Of a DNA stretch of 64,000 bases, positions 56,605-64,000 are shown piece after piece. The notes beneath the pieces are model-generated. The model was not told the DNA's origin and made no database searches. It saw nothing but the letters and a program-made list of their open reading frames with translations. Each line of letters opens with the position of its first letter. Positions within the stretch are counted from its first letter, which is position 1. The DNA comes from Heteroscillospira sp050943935 (GTDB lineage Bacteria; Bacillota; Clostridia; Oscillospirales; Oscillospiraceae). The DNA lies in NCBI GenBank assembly GCA_050943935.1, contig JBMNQC010000002.1, positions 62,001 through 126,000 of the forward strand. The letters are read 5' to 3'. Both the position numbers and the translations under genes were made by a program.

Positions 56605-57843
56605 TCAGTACTTGCCGTAGGTAAGGGTGGTGTCGAACATGGCGTGGAGGTTCTCCTTGGGGCACCTGTCTATGACTATGGAGGTGTCCATTATGAAGCC
56701 GCCGCCGGGGGCGCAGGTATCCAGGAGGCGCTTGGTCTCGTCGGCCACATTCTCGGGCTTGCTGTACATGAGCGTGGCGGTGGGGAGGTTGCCGCAGATG
56801 CAGGCCACCTGGCCCACGGTCTCCTTGGCGCGCTTCATGTCCACCTTCTCGAACATATAGACCACCTTGCCCTTGGGCACATCGCACAGCTGCTCCAGAC
56901 GGGTGTTGTAGTTGCCCTCGCAGAACACATATGGAGTCAGTCCGGCCTCGATACCGGCCATCATAAGCTTCTTCAGGCCGGGCCAGTAGAACTTGGCGTA
57001 ATCAGCCGGGCTCATAAACTCGTCCACGCCGCCGTGCAGAGGAATGAACAGGTACTTGTGTCCCATGGCGATAAGCCCGTTCAGAGTGGTGCGCAGGCAC
57101 AGCTCGGTCATTACATCTATGGCCTCCAGCAGCTCGTCCGGATACTGCAGAACATCCATTACGCAGTTTATCATACCGCGGAAGTTGTCGGACAGCAAAT
57201 CGAAGGGGCAGGTGCCGCCCAGGGTGACGGCCATGGGCACGCCCTCTTCCTCAGCCGCCGCGTAGAAGGCGGCGTTGCCCGCCAGATAGTTCTTGGAGTG
57301 CTCGGCGGCTCTCTGGAGAGAGTCTATAGCCAGGCGCACCTCCGGGTCGTCAAAGGCGGAGACGCCTGCAAATATAGCCATTTCGCACAGGTTCTGGAAA
57401 TTCAGCTTGGAGAGACCGGCCAGATTTCTGTAGCGCCGGGGAAGCCATTTGGTCAGGATGAAGTTAGTGGGGTCAAGGCAGAACTCCTTGTACTCGTCTG
57501 CAAACATGAATTCGCCGTCCAAAATTTGGAAAGGCTCGTTCAGACCCAGGCCGTGCTTGGCTCCGGGCCAGCGCATGAATGCACAATCCAGAGCTTCCAG
57601 AGAGTGCATATCGTAGTGGGCGGGACCCCAAACGGCATCTGGCTGGAATTCACGGATGTACTGGCGCAGGCCGGGGATGATGTTATGTACGTCGGAGAGG
57701 GTGGCATAGGTGGGTATACCGTAGGCAGTAGCATAGAAAAAGTTCATTTTGGGGGCAATGGGTACGCGGTCTGGTGTGTTCAGGCTGACGGCAGCCTGCA
57801 TACGGTTTTGTCTCTCAACAAAAAGTTCCTGTTTGGTAGCCAT
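56605..57843 (-). CDS. Uroporphyrinogen decarboxylase-fold protein, long form
   Basis: A 412-residue UroD superfamily protein with RBS AAGGAGG. It begins KQELFVERQNRMQAAVSLNTPDRVPIAP (quoted in parts), the standard UroD-like start, and has VDEFMSPADYAKFYWPGLKK and VYMFEKVDMKRAKETVGQ. The HxC zinc motif of MtaA is not kept (YVFCEGNYNTRLEQ instead), so it is not a plain methylcobalamin methyltransferase. It stands alone. True uroporphyrinogen decarboxylase is unlikely, as the family has ~345 residues and no haem gene is near. Confidence 0.78.
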   Translation of the reverse strand: MATKQELFVERQNRMQAAVSLNTPDRVPIAPKMNFFYATAYGIPTYATLSDVHNIIPGLRQYIREFQPDAVWGPAHYDMHSLEALDCAFMRWPGAKHGLGLNEPFQILDGEFMFADEYKEFCLDPTNFILTKWLPRRYRNLAGLSKLNFQNLCEMAIFAGVSAFDDPEVRLAIDSLQRAAEHSKNYLAGNAAFYAAAEEEGVPMAVTLGGTCPFDLLSDNFRGMINCVMDVLQYPDELLEAIDVMTELCLRTTLNGLIAMGHKYLFIPLHGGVDEFMSPADYAKFYWPGLKKLMMAGIEAGLTPYVFCEGNYNTRLEQLCDVPKGKVVYMFEKVDMKRAKETVGQVACICGNLPTATLMYSKPENVADETKRLLDTCAPGGGFIMDTSIVIDRCPKENLHAMFDTTLTYGKY

Positions 57844-57994
57844 AATTTATCCTCCTTAAATTCGCCCTTTGTGCCTATTGCATAAAATATTGTGCCTGTA
57901 TAAAAATTATACCGCTGTTTTATACAAACTTCAATAGGTCCTTTAATACAAAAAAATCCAGATTTATTGGGCAAAGTAGGCAGAAGAATATTGT

Positions 57995-58669
57995 TTACAG
58001 GCTTTTTCTTATATTAAGACGGAACTCATGCTCCGAGAACATAAGCAGAAACCCCAGAACAAGCGGGATGCATGGCATAAGCACAGTACGGTTGCCCATG
58101 CGCGGCGCAAGGAATCCGCTGCACACGGCGCCCAGAACAAAGGAGCCTATGGTCAGATAATACACATAAGCGCCCGGCTTGCCCTTTTTGAACATACGGT
58201 TGTATATTAGCTCAGAGGCGCTGCGCAGATTGCCGGTGCACATGGTGGTGGCGCAATTTTTGCCTCTGAATTTGCGGAAAGTCTCCAGCTGTATGGCGCT
58301 GATATAGGACACCAGCAGACACACGGCCAGGTCATAATCATTGGGTGTGAAGGCGACGGCAAGGAGTATGGCGCACTCTATCAGCAGGCCCCACTGGCGC
58401 CAGTGCAGACGCAGGCGCGTATCCAGCAGAGTGAGCAGCTCAGCCGTGAATATGCCCGTTGAAAAAGCGATGACAGACAGAATATAGTAAAACACCCGAT
58501 GGAAGTCGCCCTGTGCGGCGCATATACCCAAAGTAACCAGGTTTCCCGTCTGGGCTGTGGCAAACATTCCGCCGCGGCAGAGAAAGGTATACGCGTCCAG
58601 CATGCCTCCGGCCAGCGCAAGGAGTATGGCCAGATAAATGGATTGAGACATCTGTCTCTTCTCAGTCAT
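57995..58669 (-). CDS. YoaK family membrane protein (DUF1275)
   Basis: A 224-residue protein with about six helices. ATG 58669 follows GAGGAGAAG; an ATG at 58684 overlaps that RBS. The N-terminal LALAGGMLDAYTFLCRGGMFATAQTGNLV (quoted in part: FLCRGGMFATAQTGNLV) and NCATTMCTGNLRSASELI are DUF1275 signatures. Function unknown; a transport role is suspected. Confidence 0.87.
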   Translation of the reverse strand: MTEKRQMSQSIYLAILLALAGGMLDAYTFLCRGGMFATAQTGNLVTLGICAAQGDFHRVFYYILSVIAFSTGIFTAELLTLLDTRLRLHWRQWGLLIECAILLAVAFTPNDYDLAVCLLVSYISAIQLETFRKFRGKNCATTMCTGNLRSASELIYNRMFKKGKPGAYVYYLTIGSFVLGAVCSGFLAPRMGNRTVLMPCIPLVLGFLLMFSEHEFRLNIRKSL

Positions 58670-58682
58670 AAAACTTCTCCTC

Positions 58683-58712
58683 AAAAAAAGGACGCCGCTT
58701 AACGCGGCGTCC
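58683..58712 (-). terminator. Terminator of pckA
   Basis: Perfect stem, GGACGCCGC / GCGGCGTCC, loop TTAAC, with TTTTTTT on the minus strand. It lies directly before the YoaK RBS, so the two genes are insulated. Confidence 0.85.
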
Positions 58713-58743
58713 CTGCTTTTAAAAACTTCGCGAGTGAAAAAAC

Positions 58744-60306
58744 TTAGGCCTTGGGGCCGGCTTCCACAACTTCCTTGGGCATATGAGTGTACTTCTTGAA
58801 GTTCTCATTGAAGGAAGCAGCCAGCTTCTTGGCGGTCTCGGCATAGGCGGCCTTGTCTTCCCAGGTCTTCTCAGGGATCATGATCTCGTCGGGGACATTG
58901 GGGCAGGTGGTGGGCACGGAAACGCCGAAATAGGGATCGGTCACGAACTCAGAGTTCTCCAGCTCGCCGTTCAGAGCGGCGGTGATCATGGCGCGGGTAT
59001 AGGCCAGCTTCATGCGCTTGCCGGTGCCGTTCCAGCCGGTGTTGACCAGGTAGACGTGGGCGCCGGACTTCTCGACCTTCTCGCTGAGCATCTCAGCATA
59101 GATGGAGGGATCCAGGGGCAGGAAGGGAGCGCCGAAGCAGGTGGAGAAGGTGGGCACGGGAGAGGTGATGCCGCGCTCGGTTCCGGCCAGCTTGGAGGTA
59201 AAGCCGGACACGAAGTAGTACATGGCCTGGTTCTTATCCAGTCTGGAGATGGGAGGCAGGACGCCGTAAGCATCGGCAGTCAGGAAAATAACGGTCTTGG
59301 GAGCGCCGCCGACGCCGGGGATGGCGGAGTTGGGGATGAAGTCAACGGGATAGCCCACGCGGGTGTTCTCGGTGAGGCTGCCGTCGGTGTAGTCGGGCTC
59401 GCGGGTCTCGGGATCGAGGACCACGTTCTCCACCAGAGCGCCGAAGCGGATGGCGTTGAATATCTCTGGCTCCTTCTCGGCAGACAGGTCGATGCACTTG
59501 GCATAGCAGCCGCCCTCGAAGTTGAAGATGGAATCGTCGGACCAGCCGTGCTCGTCGTCACCGATGAGCTTGCGGTTGGGGTCGGCGGACAGGGTGGTCT
59601 TGCCGGTGCCGGACAGACCGAAGAAAACAGCGGTGTCGCCGGCCTCGCCGATGTTGGCGGAGCAGTGCATGGGGAACACGCCCTCCTTGGGGAGGATGTA
59701 GTTCATTACGGAGAACACGCTCTTCTTAATCTCGCCGGCATACTGGCTGCCTGCAATGAGGACAAGCTTCTTCTCGTAGTCGACAAGGATAGCGGCCTCG
59801 GAGTGAACGCCATCACGCTCGGGGATGCACTTAAAGCCGGGAGCGGCGATGAGGGTGAAATCAGCCTCGAAGTTGTCCAGCTCGCCCTCTTCGGGACGGA
59901 GGAGCAGCTGATGGATGAACAGGTTCTCGCTGGCCAGCTCGTTTACGATGCGGAAGCCCTTGCGATACTTGTGGTCGGCTCCGGCAAAACCGTCGAAGAT
60001 GAAGATCTCGCGGCCCTGCAGATAGGCGACCATCTTCTCATAGATGGCGTCGAACTTTTCCTGAGTGATGGGAACGTTTACCTTGCCCCAGGCAATCTCG
60101 TTGTGCACACCCTCGGAATCCACAATAAACTTATCGTCAGGGCTGCGGCCGGTGTACTTGCCGGTGTTGACGCACAGAGCGCCGGAGGGCATCAGGACGC
60201 CCTCGCCGCGGCGGAGCGCATGCTCAGTCAGCTTTGCGGGGCAGAGATTACGATAAACTGCGCTGGGGTTGATGATACCCAGCTTCTCAAGACCAAAAGT
60301 CTCCAT
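58744..60306 (-). CDS. pckA: Phosphoenolpyruvate carboxykinase (ATP)
   Basis: A 520-residue enzyme interconverting oxaloacetate and PEP with ATP. ATG 60306 with AGGAGG nine bases upstream gives the usual length; a longer frame is not supported. Motifs: GLSGTGKTTLSADPNRKLIGDDE (quoted: GLSGTGKTTLSADP; the P-loop), DDEHGWSDDSIFNFEGGCYAK (in part), and RFGALVENVV. In anaerobes that fix CO2 on PEP it can work in the carboxylating direction. Confidence 0.96.
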   Translation of the reverse strand: METFGLEKLGIINPSAVYRNLCPAKLTEHALRRGEGVLMPSGALCVNTGKYTGRSPDDKFIVDSEGVHNEIAWGKVNVPITQEKFDAIYEKMVAYLQGREIFIFDGFAGADHKYRKGFRIVNELASENLFIHQLLLRPEEGELDNFEADFTLIAAPGFKCIPERDGVHSEAAILVDYEKKLVLIAGSQYAGEIKKSVFSVMNYILPKEGVFPMHCSANIGEAGDTAVFFGLSGTGKTTLSADPNRKLIGDDEHGWSDDSIFNFEGGCYAKCIDLSAEKEPEIFNAIRFGALVENVVLDPETREPDYTDGSLTENTRVGYPVDFIPNSAIPGVGGAPKTVIFLTADAYGVLPPISRLDKNQAMYYFVSGFTSKLAGTERGITSPVPTFSTCFGAPFLPLDPSIYAEMLSEKVEKSGAHVYLVNTGWNGTGKRMKLAYTRAMITAALNGELENSEFVTDPYFGVSVPTTCPNVPDEIMIPEKTWEDKAAYAETAKKLAASFNENFKKYTHMPKEVVEAGPKA

Positions 60307-60561
60307 TGGATTTTTCCTCCTAAAATACATTTTAGTTTAATTGTATCTTGATAGTCCAAATTATAACAAACACCGCGGTATAATTCCAGTCTATTTTTAA
60401 CAGAAAACAAAATTTATACAAAAAAGACCGTAATTCAGCAAAAATGCATGGGATAATTACACTATTTGCCCAAAACAAATTCTATGGCGCATAATCGTTT
60501 TTTATACATCCGGCACAGGTGAAAGCATGTGCATAATTTTCACCTTTCAGCGGAGATTTTT

Positions 60562-61425
60562 TCATGCAAATGCAGAACCAGACAGGACGTCGGCCAGAGC
60601 GGCAAACTCCGGTATGCCCAGAACCTCTCCCCTCACCCGGGCGTCCAGGCCGCAGGAGGCGACGCAGCTTTCTATCTCCGCCTTGCTCATGCCGCCCAGA
60701 GCGGGCTGCAGGGCGTTCACCAGGGTCTTGCGGCGCTGGTTGAAGGCCGCGCGCACCAGCCGGAACATAAGCTGCTCGTCCTTCACCCGGGCGGGAGGTT
60801 CGCTGCGGCGGCTGAGGCGTATCACGCTGCTGGTGACCTTGGGCTGGGGGATGAAGCAGCCGGGGGACACGTCGAAAAGTATCTCCGGCTCCATGTACCA
60901 CTGTGTAAACAGGGTAAAAGCGCCGTAATCGGCTGTGCCGGGCTTCGCGCACAGGCGGCGGGCCACCTCACGCTGTATCATAACGGTAATGGTATCCAGC
61001 TTTTCACAGCCGTAGAGCTTGGACAGCACGGGGGTGGTGATGTTGTAGGGCAGGTTTGCGCAGGCCACGCAGCGTCTTTCGCCGAAGCGCTCCGTCAGCA
61101 GCTTTGCGAGGTCCTGCTCCATGGCGTCGCCGAAGAGTATCTCCACATTGGGACAGCCGGCCATGGTCTCGGCCAGCACGGGGCGCAGGGCCTCGTCCAC
61201 CTCCAGAGAGAGGACGTTTCCCGCCGCATATGAGAGCTGCTGGGTGAGGCAGCCTATGCCGGGGCCTATCTCCAGCACGGCTGTGTCCTTGTCCGCCGTG
61301 CACTCGGAGGCAATGCGCTCGGGCACCCATGAGGCCGTGAGGAAGTTCTGGCCTTTGGATTTTGAAAAGCGGAAGCCATTGCGGCCCAGCACGTCTTTTA
61401 TTACGGATAGATTTGTCAGTTCCAT
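60562..61425 (-). CDS. rsmA: 16S rRNA dimethyladenosine transferase
   Basis: A 287-residue KsgA enzyme dimethylating A1518/A1519 of 16S rRNA. SAM motif VLEIGPGIGCLTQQL and catalytic NLPYNITTPVLSKL are clear, as is the N-terminal KSKGQNFLTA. It overlaps the TrmD fusion gene by 10 bp. Confidence 0.95.
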   Translation of the reverse strand: MELTNLSVIKDVLGRNGFRFSKSKGQNFLTASWVPERIASECTADKDTAVLEIGPGIGCLTQQLSYAAGNVLSLEVDEALRPVLAETMAGCPNVEILFGDAMEQDLAKLLTERFGERRCVACANLPYNITTPVLSKLYGCEKLDTITVMIQREVARRLCAKPGTADYGAFTLFTQWYMEPEILFDVSPGCFIPQPKVTSSVIRLSRRSEPPARVKDEQLMFRLVRAAFNQRRKTLVNALQPALGGMSKAEIESCVASCGLDARVRGEVLGIPEFAALADVLSGSAFA

Positions 61426-62705
61426 TGGAGCACCTTCTCAAAGGCCAGCCGGAGCTGGCCGTCCTCCACGCCGCCCACAAGACGGATGGCGCCGCACTCC
61501 TCAAAGCCGCATTTGCCCAGGAGCTTACGCATGGGCCTGTTGCCCGGGTGGGTGTCTATGCGCAGACTGCCCCGGCCCCAGCCCAGGCACAGGTCGCCCG
61601 CCAGCTCAAACATTTGAGAGGCCACGCCGCTGCCCCGGCAATCGGCGGATACCGCCACCCGGTGGACGGCCACATAGTCGCCGGCTGTTTTCCAGGCGCC
61701 GTCTATATGCTCATAGCCCGGGTCCGGCTCCGGCACCACGGCCATGACGGAGACGATTTTACCGTCCTCCTCAAAGACCCAGCACCAGCCCTTTTCTATA
61801 TCATTCGCGTAGTCGCTTTCGGCAGGATAGCCGGTCTGCCACTGGTCCAGGCCCTGGCTTTTCAGAAAGGCCCTTGCGGACTCCGCAACGGCCATGATTT
61901 CCGGCAGGTCGGCCGCCATGCCCCGGCGGTAATCGAATACCCGCTTTTTCGGTTCACGGCGCTGACGGATATTCTCCAGCAAACGCCTGTCCTCCTTGGA
62001 GCTGAGGTCCAGCTTCTCAAACATATCAGGGCGCTTGTCCATTGTGCGCTCTATGCTCTTTTCACGGCGCCATACGCGCACGTTCTCGTGGTTGCCGGAC
62101 AGGAGCACCGGCGGCACGGCGCGGCCCTCCCACACCTCGGGCCGGGTGTACTGGGGGTACTCCAGCAGGCCGTCCCAATGGCTCTCGCCGGTAAAACACT
62201 CCTCGTCGGCCAGGACGCCGGGCACCATGCGGCACACGCTGTCGGCCACGGCCATGGCGGCTATCTCGCCGCCGGTTAGAACGAAATCTCCAAGAGACAG
62301 CTCCTCGTCCACGCACTCCTCTATGAAGCGCTCGTCTATTCCCTCGTAGTGGCCGCAGACCAGCACCAGATGGTCGTAATTGTCCTTGAGCCGCCGCGCC
62401 TCCGTCTGGGTATAGGGTCTGCCCTGGGGGGACAGGTATATGACCCGTCTTTTGCGCTCACCCGCCTGGGCGGTGATATGCTCCAGACAGGACTTGAGAG
62501 GCTGGGCCATCATAACGCAGCCCCAGCCGCCGCCGTAGGGATAATCGTCCACCTGGCACTGCTTGTTCTCGGTGAAATCCCGTATCTGCACGGCGTTTAT
62601 TTCAATTATTCCCTTTTTCGCCGCCCGGCCTATTATGCTCTCGCCCAGTACGTGGGACACGGAGTCGGGAAAAAGGGTCATTATATCTATGCGCATACCG
62701 GACAT
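61416..62705 (-). CDS. trmD: TrmD-GNAT fusion: tRNA (guanine-N1)-methyltransferase with acetyltransferase domain
   Basis: A 429-residue protein. Residues ~4-245 are TrmD, the knotted SPOUT methylase for m1G37: RIDIMTLFPDSV, VDDYPYGGGWGCVMM, LVCGHYEGIDERFIE and SLGDFVLTGGE. Residues ~255-429 are a GNAT acetyltransferase: FDYRRGMAADLPEIMAVAES, then VHRVAVSADCRGSGVASQM (acetyl-CoA loop CRGSGVA) and THPGNRPMRKLLGKCGFEE. The frame is continuous across the joint. ATG 62705 has GGAGGG 8 bases upstream. GNAT substrate unknown. Confidence 0.92.
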   Translation of the reverse strand: MSGMRIDIMTLFPDSVSHVLGESIIGRAAKKGIIEINAVQIRDFTENKQCQVDDYPYGGGWGCVMMAQPLKSCLEHITAQAGERKRRVIYLSPQGRPYTQTEARRLKDNYDHLVLVCGHYEGIDERFIEECVDEELSLGDFVLTGGEIAAMAVADSVCRMVPGVLADEECFTGESHWDGLLEYPQYTRPEVWEGRAVPPVLLSGNHENVRVWRREKSIERTMDKRPDMFEKLDLSSKEDRRLLENIRQRREPKKRVFDYRRGMAADLPEIMAVAESARAFLKSQGLDQWQTGYPAESDYANDIEKGWCWVFEEDGKIVSVMAVVPEPDPGYEHIDGAWKTAGDYVAVHRVAVSADCRGSGVASQMFELAGDLCLGWGRGSLRIDTHPGNRPMRKLLGKCGFEECGAIRLVGGVEDGQLRLAFEKVLQWN

Positions 62706-62706
62706 C

Positions 62707-63201
62707 TCACAGTCCCTCCATCATGCGCACGGTGATAACTCCGGCCACAACGTCGGTGTTCAGTATAAAGGCGGGCACGGCGGGGATGAGCATCTCCCTG
62801 TCCGGGGCCTGCACCACATAGACGTCGCTGCCGGGCAGGTTCAGAACCTCTTTGAGCTGTCCCACGGTATTTCCGTCCTCGTCCACTACCTGCGCGCCCA
62901 GGATATCCTGGATGAAGTAGCCGTCCTCGGACAGCTCGGCGTCGTCACGGTTTATGAACACGGTCTTGCCCTTCAGGCGCATGGCGGCGTTCACATCCTC
63001 CACGCCCTCCAGAGCGGCAATTACGCAGCCCTTGTGCACACGGCTGTGCTGCACCTTTACAGGCGCTCCGTCAATATAAAAACGCGCAAAATCCAGCAGA
63101 AACTCGGGCGAATCCGCCCAGGGCTGAATCTTCACTTCACCGCGCACACCGTGGGTGTTCACGACCCGCCCGGTCTCGAGATATTGCTTTTTTTCTGCCA
63201 T
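62707..63201 (-). CDS. rimM: Ribosome maturation factor RimM
   Basis: A 164-residue protein assisting 30S maturation. ATG 63201 has GGAGG seven bases upstream. N-terminal GRVVNTHGVRGEVKIQPWAD and the PRC-barrel DILGAQVVDEDGNTVGQLKEVL are characteristic; ending VVAGVITVRMMEGL. It overlaps with the RBS of trmD. Confidence 0.95.
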   Translation of the reverse strand: MAEKKQYLETGRVVNTHGVRGEVKIQPWADSPEFLLDFARFYIDGAPVKVQHSRVHKGCVIAALEGVEDVNAAMRLKGKTVFINRDDAELSEDGYFIQDILGAQVVDEDGNTVGQLKEVLNLPGSDVYVVQAPDREMLIPAVPAFILNTDVVAGVITVRMMEGL

Positions 63202-63235
63202 GGTTTTACCTCCGGTAATATGCTTACATACCAAA

Positions 63236-63297
63236 AATCCCCGAGCTGTGCTCGGGGAAGGGCGAAACGCCCCGGCCGGGGGAGTTTTCTCCCCCGG
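63236..63297 (-). terminator. Triple-hairpin cluster between khpA and rimM
   Basis: Three consecutive hairpins on the minus strand: CCGGGGGAG/CTCCCCCGG (loop AAAA), GGGCG/CGCCC (loop TTT), and CCCCGAGC/GCTCGGGG (loop ACA) followed by ATTTTTGG. The last is a good terminator, so it may attenuate rimM-trmD-rsmA relative to rpsP-khpA, or divide RNA processing. Confidence 0.7.
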
Positions 63298-63305
63298 CAG
63301 CTTTT

Positions 63306-63536
63306 TCAGTCCATTATTTCAACGGACACTTTTTTGCCCTTTCGCTGGGCTACAGCCTTCATAAGAATACGGATCTCTTTGACGATCCGACCCTGACGGC
63401 CTATGACCTTGCCCATATCACCATCGGCAACGCGCACTTCAAAGACGGTCTCCGAATCGGCCTCGCGCTCAGTCACAGATACCTCGTCGGGATTATCTAC
63501 CAGGTTCTGCACGATGTAGGTCAAGAGTTCTTTCAT
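63306..63536 (-). CDS. khpA: KH domain RNA-binding protein (KhpA/YlqC)
   Basis: A 76-residue KH domain protein. The KH loop is GKVIGRQGRIVKEIRILMKA, and the N terminus is MKELLTYIVQNLVDNPDEV. In Firmicutes it lies between rpsP and rimM and works with KhpB in RNA binding and cell elongation. It starts 15 bp after rpsP. Confidence 0.94.
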   Translation of the reverse strand: MKELLTYIVQNLVDNPDEVSVTEREADSETVFEVRVADGDMGKVIGRQGRIVKEIRILMKAVAQRKGKKVSVEIMD

Positions 63537-63551
63537 GCCGGTTGCTTCTCC

Positions 63552-63788
63552 TTAGATGGCTTCCGCCTTTTTGAGCAGTGCTCTGGCAGTATCGGTGGGC
63601 TGAGCGCCGTTGGAAATCCAGTACTTGACGCGCTCTGCGTCTACGGTAACAGCGTTGCCGGCCTGAGGATCGTAGGTGCCGATCTCCTCGATGAATCTGC
63701 CGTCGCGGGCGTTGCGGGAATCCGCCACGATGATGCGGTAGTAGGGGTTCTTCTTGGCGCCCATTCTGCGAAGTCTGATTTTGACCAT
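63552..63788 (-). CDS. rpsP: 30S ribosomal protein S16
   Basis: A 78-residue S16: VKIRLRRMGAKKNPYYRIIV, ADSRNARDGRFIEEIGTYDP and ALLKKAEAI. RBS GGAGG upstream on the minus strand. It is co-directional with ffh before it (usual ffh-rpsP order). Confidence 0.96.
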   Translation of the reverse strand: MVKIRLRRMGAKKNPYYRIIVADSRNARDGRFIEEIGTYDPQAGNAVTVDAERVKYWISNGAQPTDTARALLKKAEAI

Positions 63789-63854
63789 GTATATTCACCT
63801 CCGTTAAATTTTATCTATATAGTCGGGCCTTTTACGGCCGAACTGTCTGCGAGT

Positions 63855-64000
63855 TTAGAAGCCGAAGAGGCCCTTGCCGCCTCTGGCAAGACGCTTCATC
63901 TTCTTTGCGCCGCCGGACATCTGCTTCATCATGGTCTGAGCCATCTCGAACTGCTTGAGCAGCCGGTTCACCTCCACCACCGAGGTGCCGCTGCCCGCCG
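63855..64000 (-). CDS. ffh: Signal recognition particle protein Ffh, C-terminal end (partial)
   Basis: The minus strand from the window edge reads GSGTSVVEVNRLLKQFEMAQ, then MMKQMSGGAKKMKRLARGGK and ends GLFGF with TAA. This is the methionine-rich M-domain end of Ffh, which binds 4.5S RNA and signal peptides. The remainder lies beyond 64000. Placed directly before rpsP as in other Firmicutes. Confidence 0.9.
   Translation of the reverse strand, partial: AGSGTSVVEVNRLLKQFEMAQTMMKQMSGGAKKMKRLARGGKGLFGF

Noticed and set aside
58783..60351. A 522-codon plus-strand frame over pckA
   Set aside because: Antisense to a conserved PEP carboxykinase with all motifs; composition is that of a shadow frame.

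Overview
The window looks like a chromosomal segment of a Gram-positive anaerobe of the class Clostridia, probably from the Oscillospiraceae/Ruminococcaceae side. The grounds are a spo0A gene, strong AGGAGG-type ribosome binding sites with frequent TTG and GTG starts, moderately high G+C, butyrate kinase, an A-type flavoprotein, B-type dihydroorotate dehydrogenase (pyrK-pyrD), ATP-dependent PEP carboxykinase, and many lipoproteins and ABC importers. No plasmid, integrase or transposase gene is visible. The ends cut an ABC exporter gene (left) and ffh (right).

Layout. 1-3.2 kb: ABC exporter fragment, a palindromic repeat, then a PadR-DUF2812-membrane protein operon. 3.2-10.7 kb: an IclR regulator divergent from a metallo-beta-lactamase-fold protein, an MtaA-like zinc methyltransferase and a complete Liv-type ABC importer. 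11.4-17.8 kb: an aromatic amino acid operon (aroF, aroB, aroA, pheA, fused aroE-aroK, aroQ) preceded by a Phe/Tyr-rich leader peptide and a terminator. 17.9-21.5 kb: NlpC/P60 hydrolase, CAT-like protein, DUF2089 protein, Nudix hydrolase. 21.6-24.7 kb: glycerate operon. 25-30.4 kb: AI-2E-type permease, MocR regulator divergent from an ECF S component, butyrate kinase with an ACT protein, Rrf2 regulator. 30.5-33 kb: cysK and metY, convergent, with nearly identical promoter/operator sequences. 33-35.3 kb: hemolysin III-type protein, DUF1836 regulator, spo0A. 35.6-41.2 kb: pyrC-K-D-F-E-B-I. 41.4-45.3 kb: lipoprotein, MATE transporter, a repeat cluster, a second DAHP synthase. 45.5-48.6 kb: isolated phage tail-fibre-like genes, a type I toxin-antitoxin locus and tRNA-Ser. 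48.8-55.3 kb: a large membrane protein, flavoprotein, QueG-like protein, polar amino acid importer. 55.3-56 kb: a repeat mosaic. 56-60.3 kb: mntP, a UroD-like protein, a YoaK protein, pckA. 60.6-64 kb: rsmA, a TrmD-GNAT fusion, rimM, khpA, rpsP and ffh.

How it fits together. Most of the window is housekeeping biosynthesis (chorismate/Phe, pyrimidine, cysteine/homocysteine) plus importers. Regulation can often be read from the DNA: a ribosome-mediated attenuator candidate for aro/pheA, a shared sulfur-gene promoter motif next to an Rrf2 regulator, operator-like palindromes next to IclR, DUF1836, PadR and butyrate-kinase genes, and 0A-like boxes upstream of spo0A.

Strongest points for a second look: the F/Y-rich leader; the toxin gene with a consensus antisense promoter and 5'-3' self-complementarity; Spo0A with Glu at the usual phospho-Asp position; the TrmD-GNAT fusion; the IclR/MBL/methyltransferase/Liv locus; the metY upstream ORF; and the inverted composite repeats at 44 and 55 kb. 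All functional statements come from reading the sequence; no database search was run.
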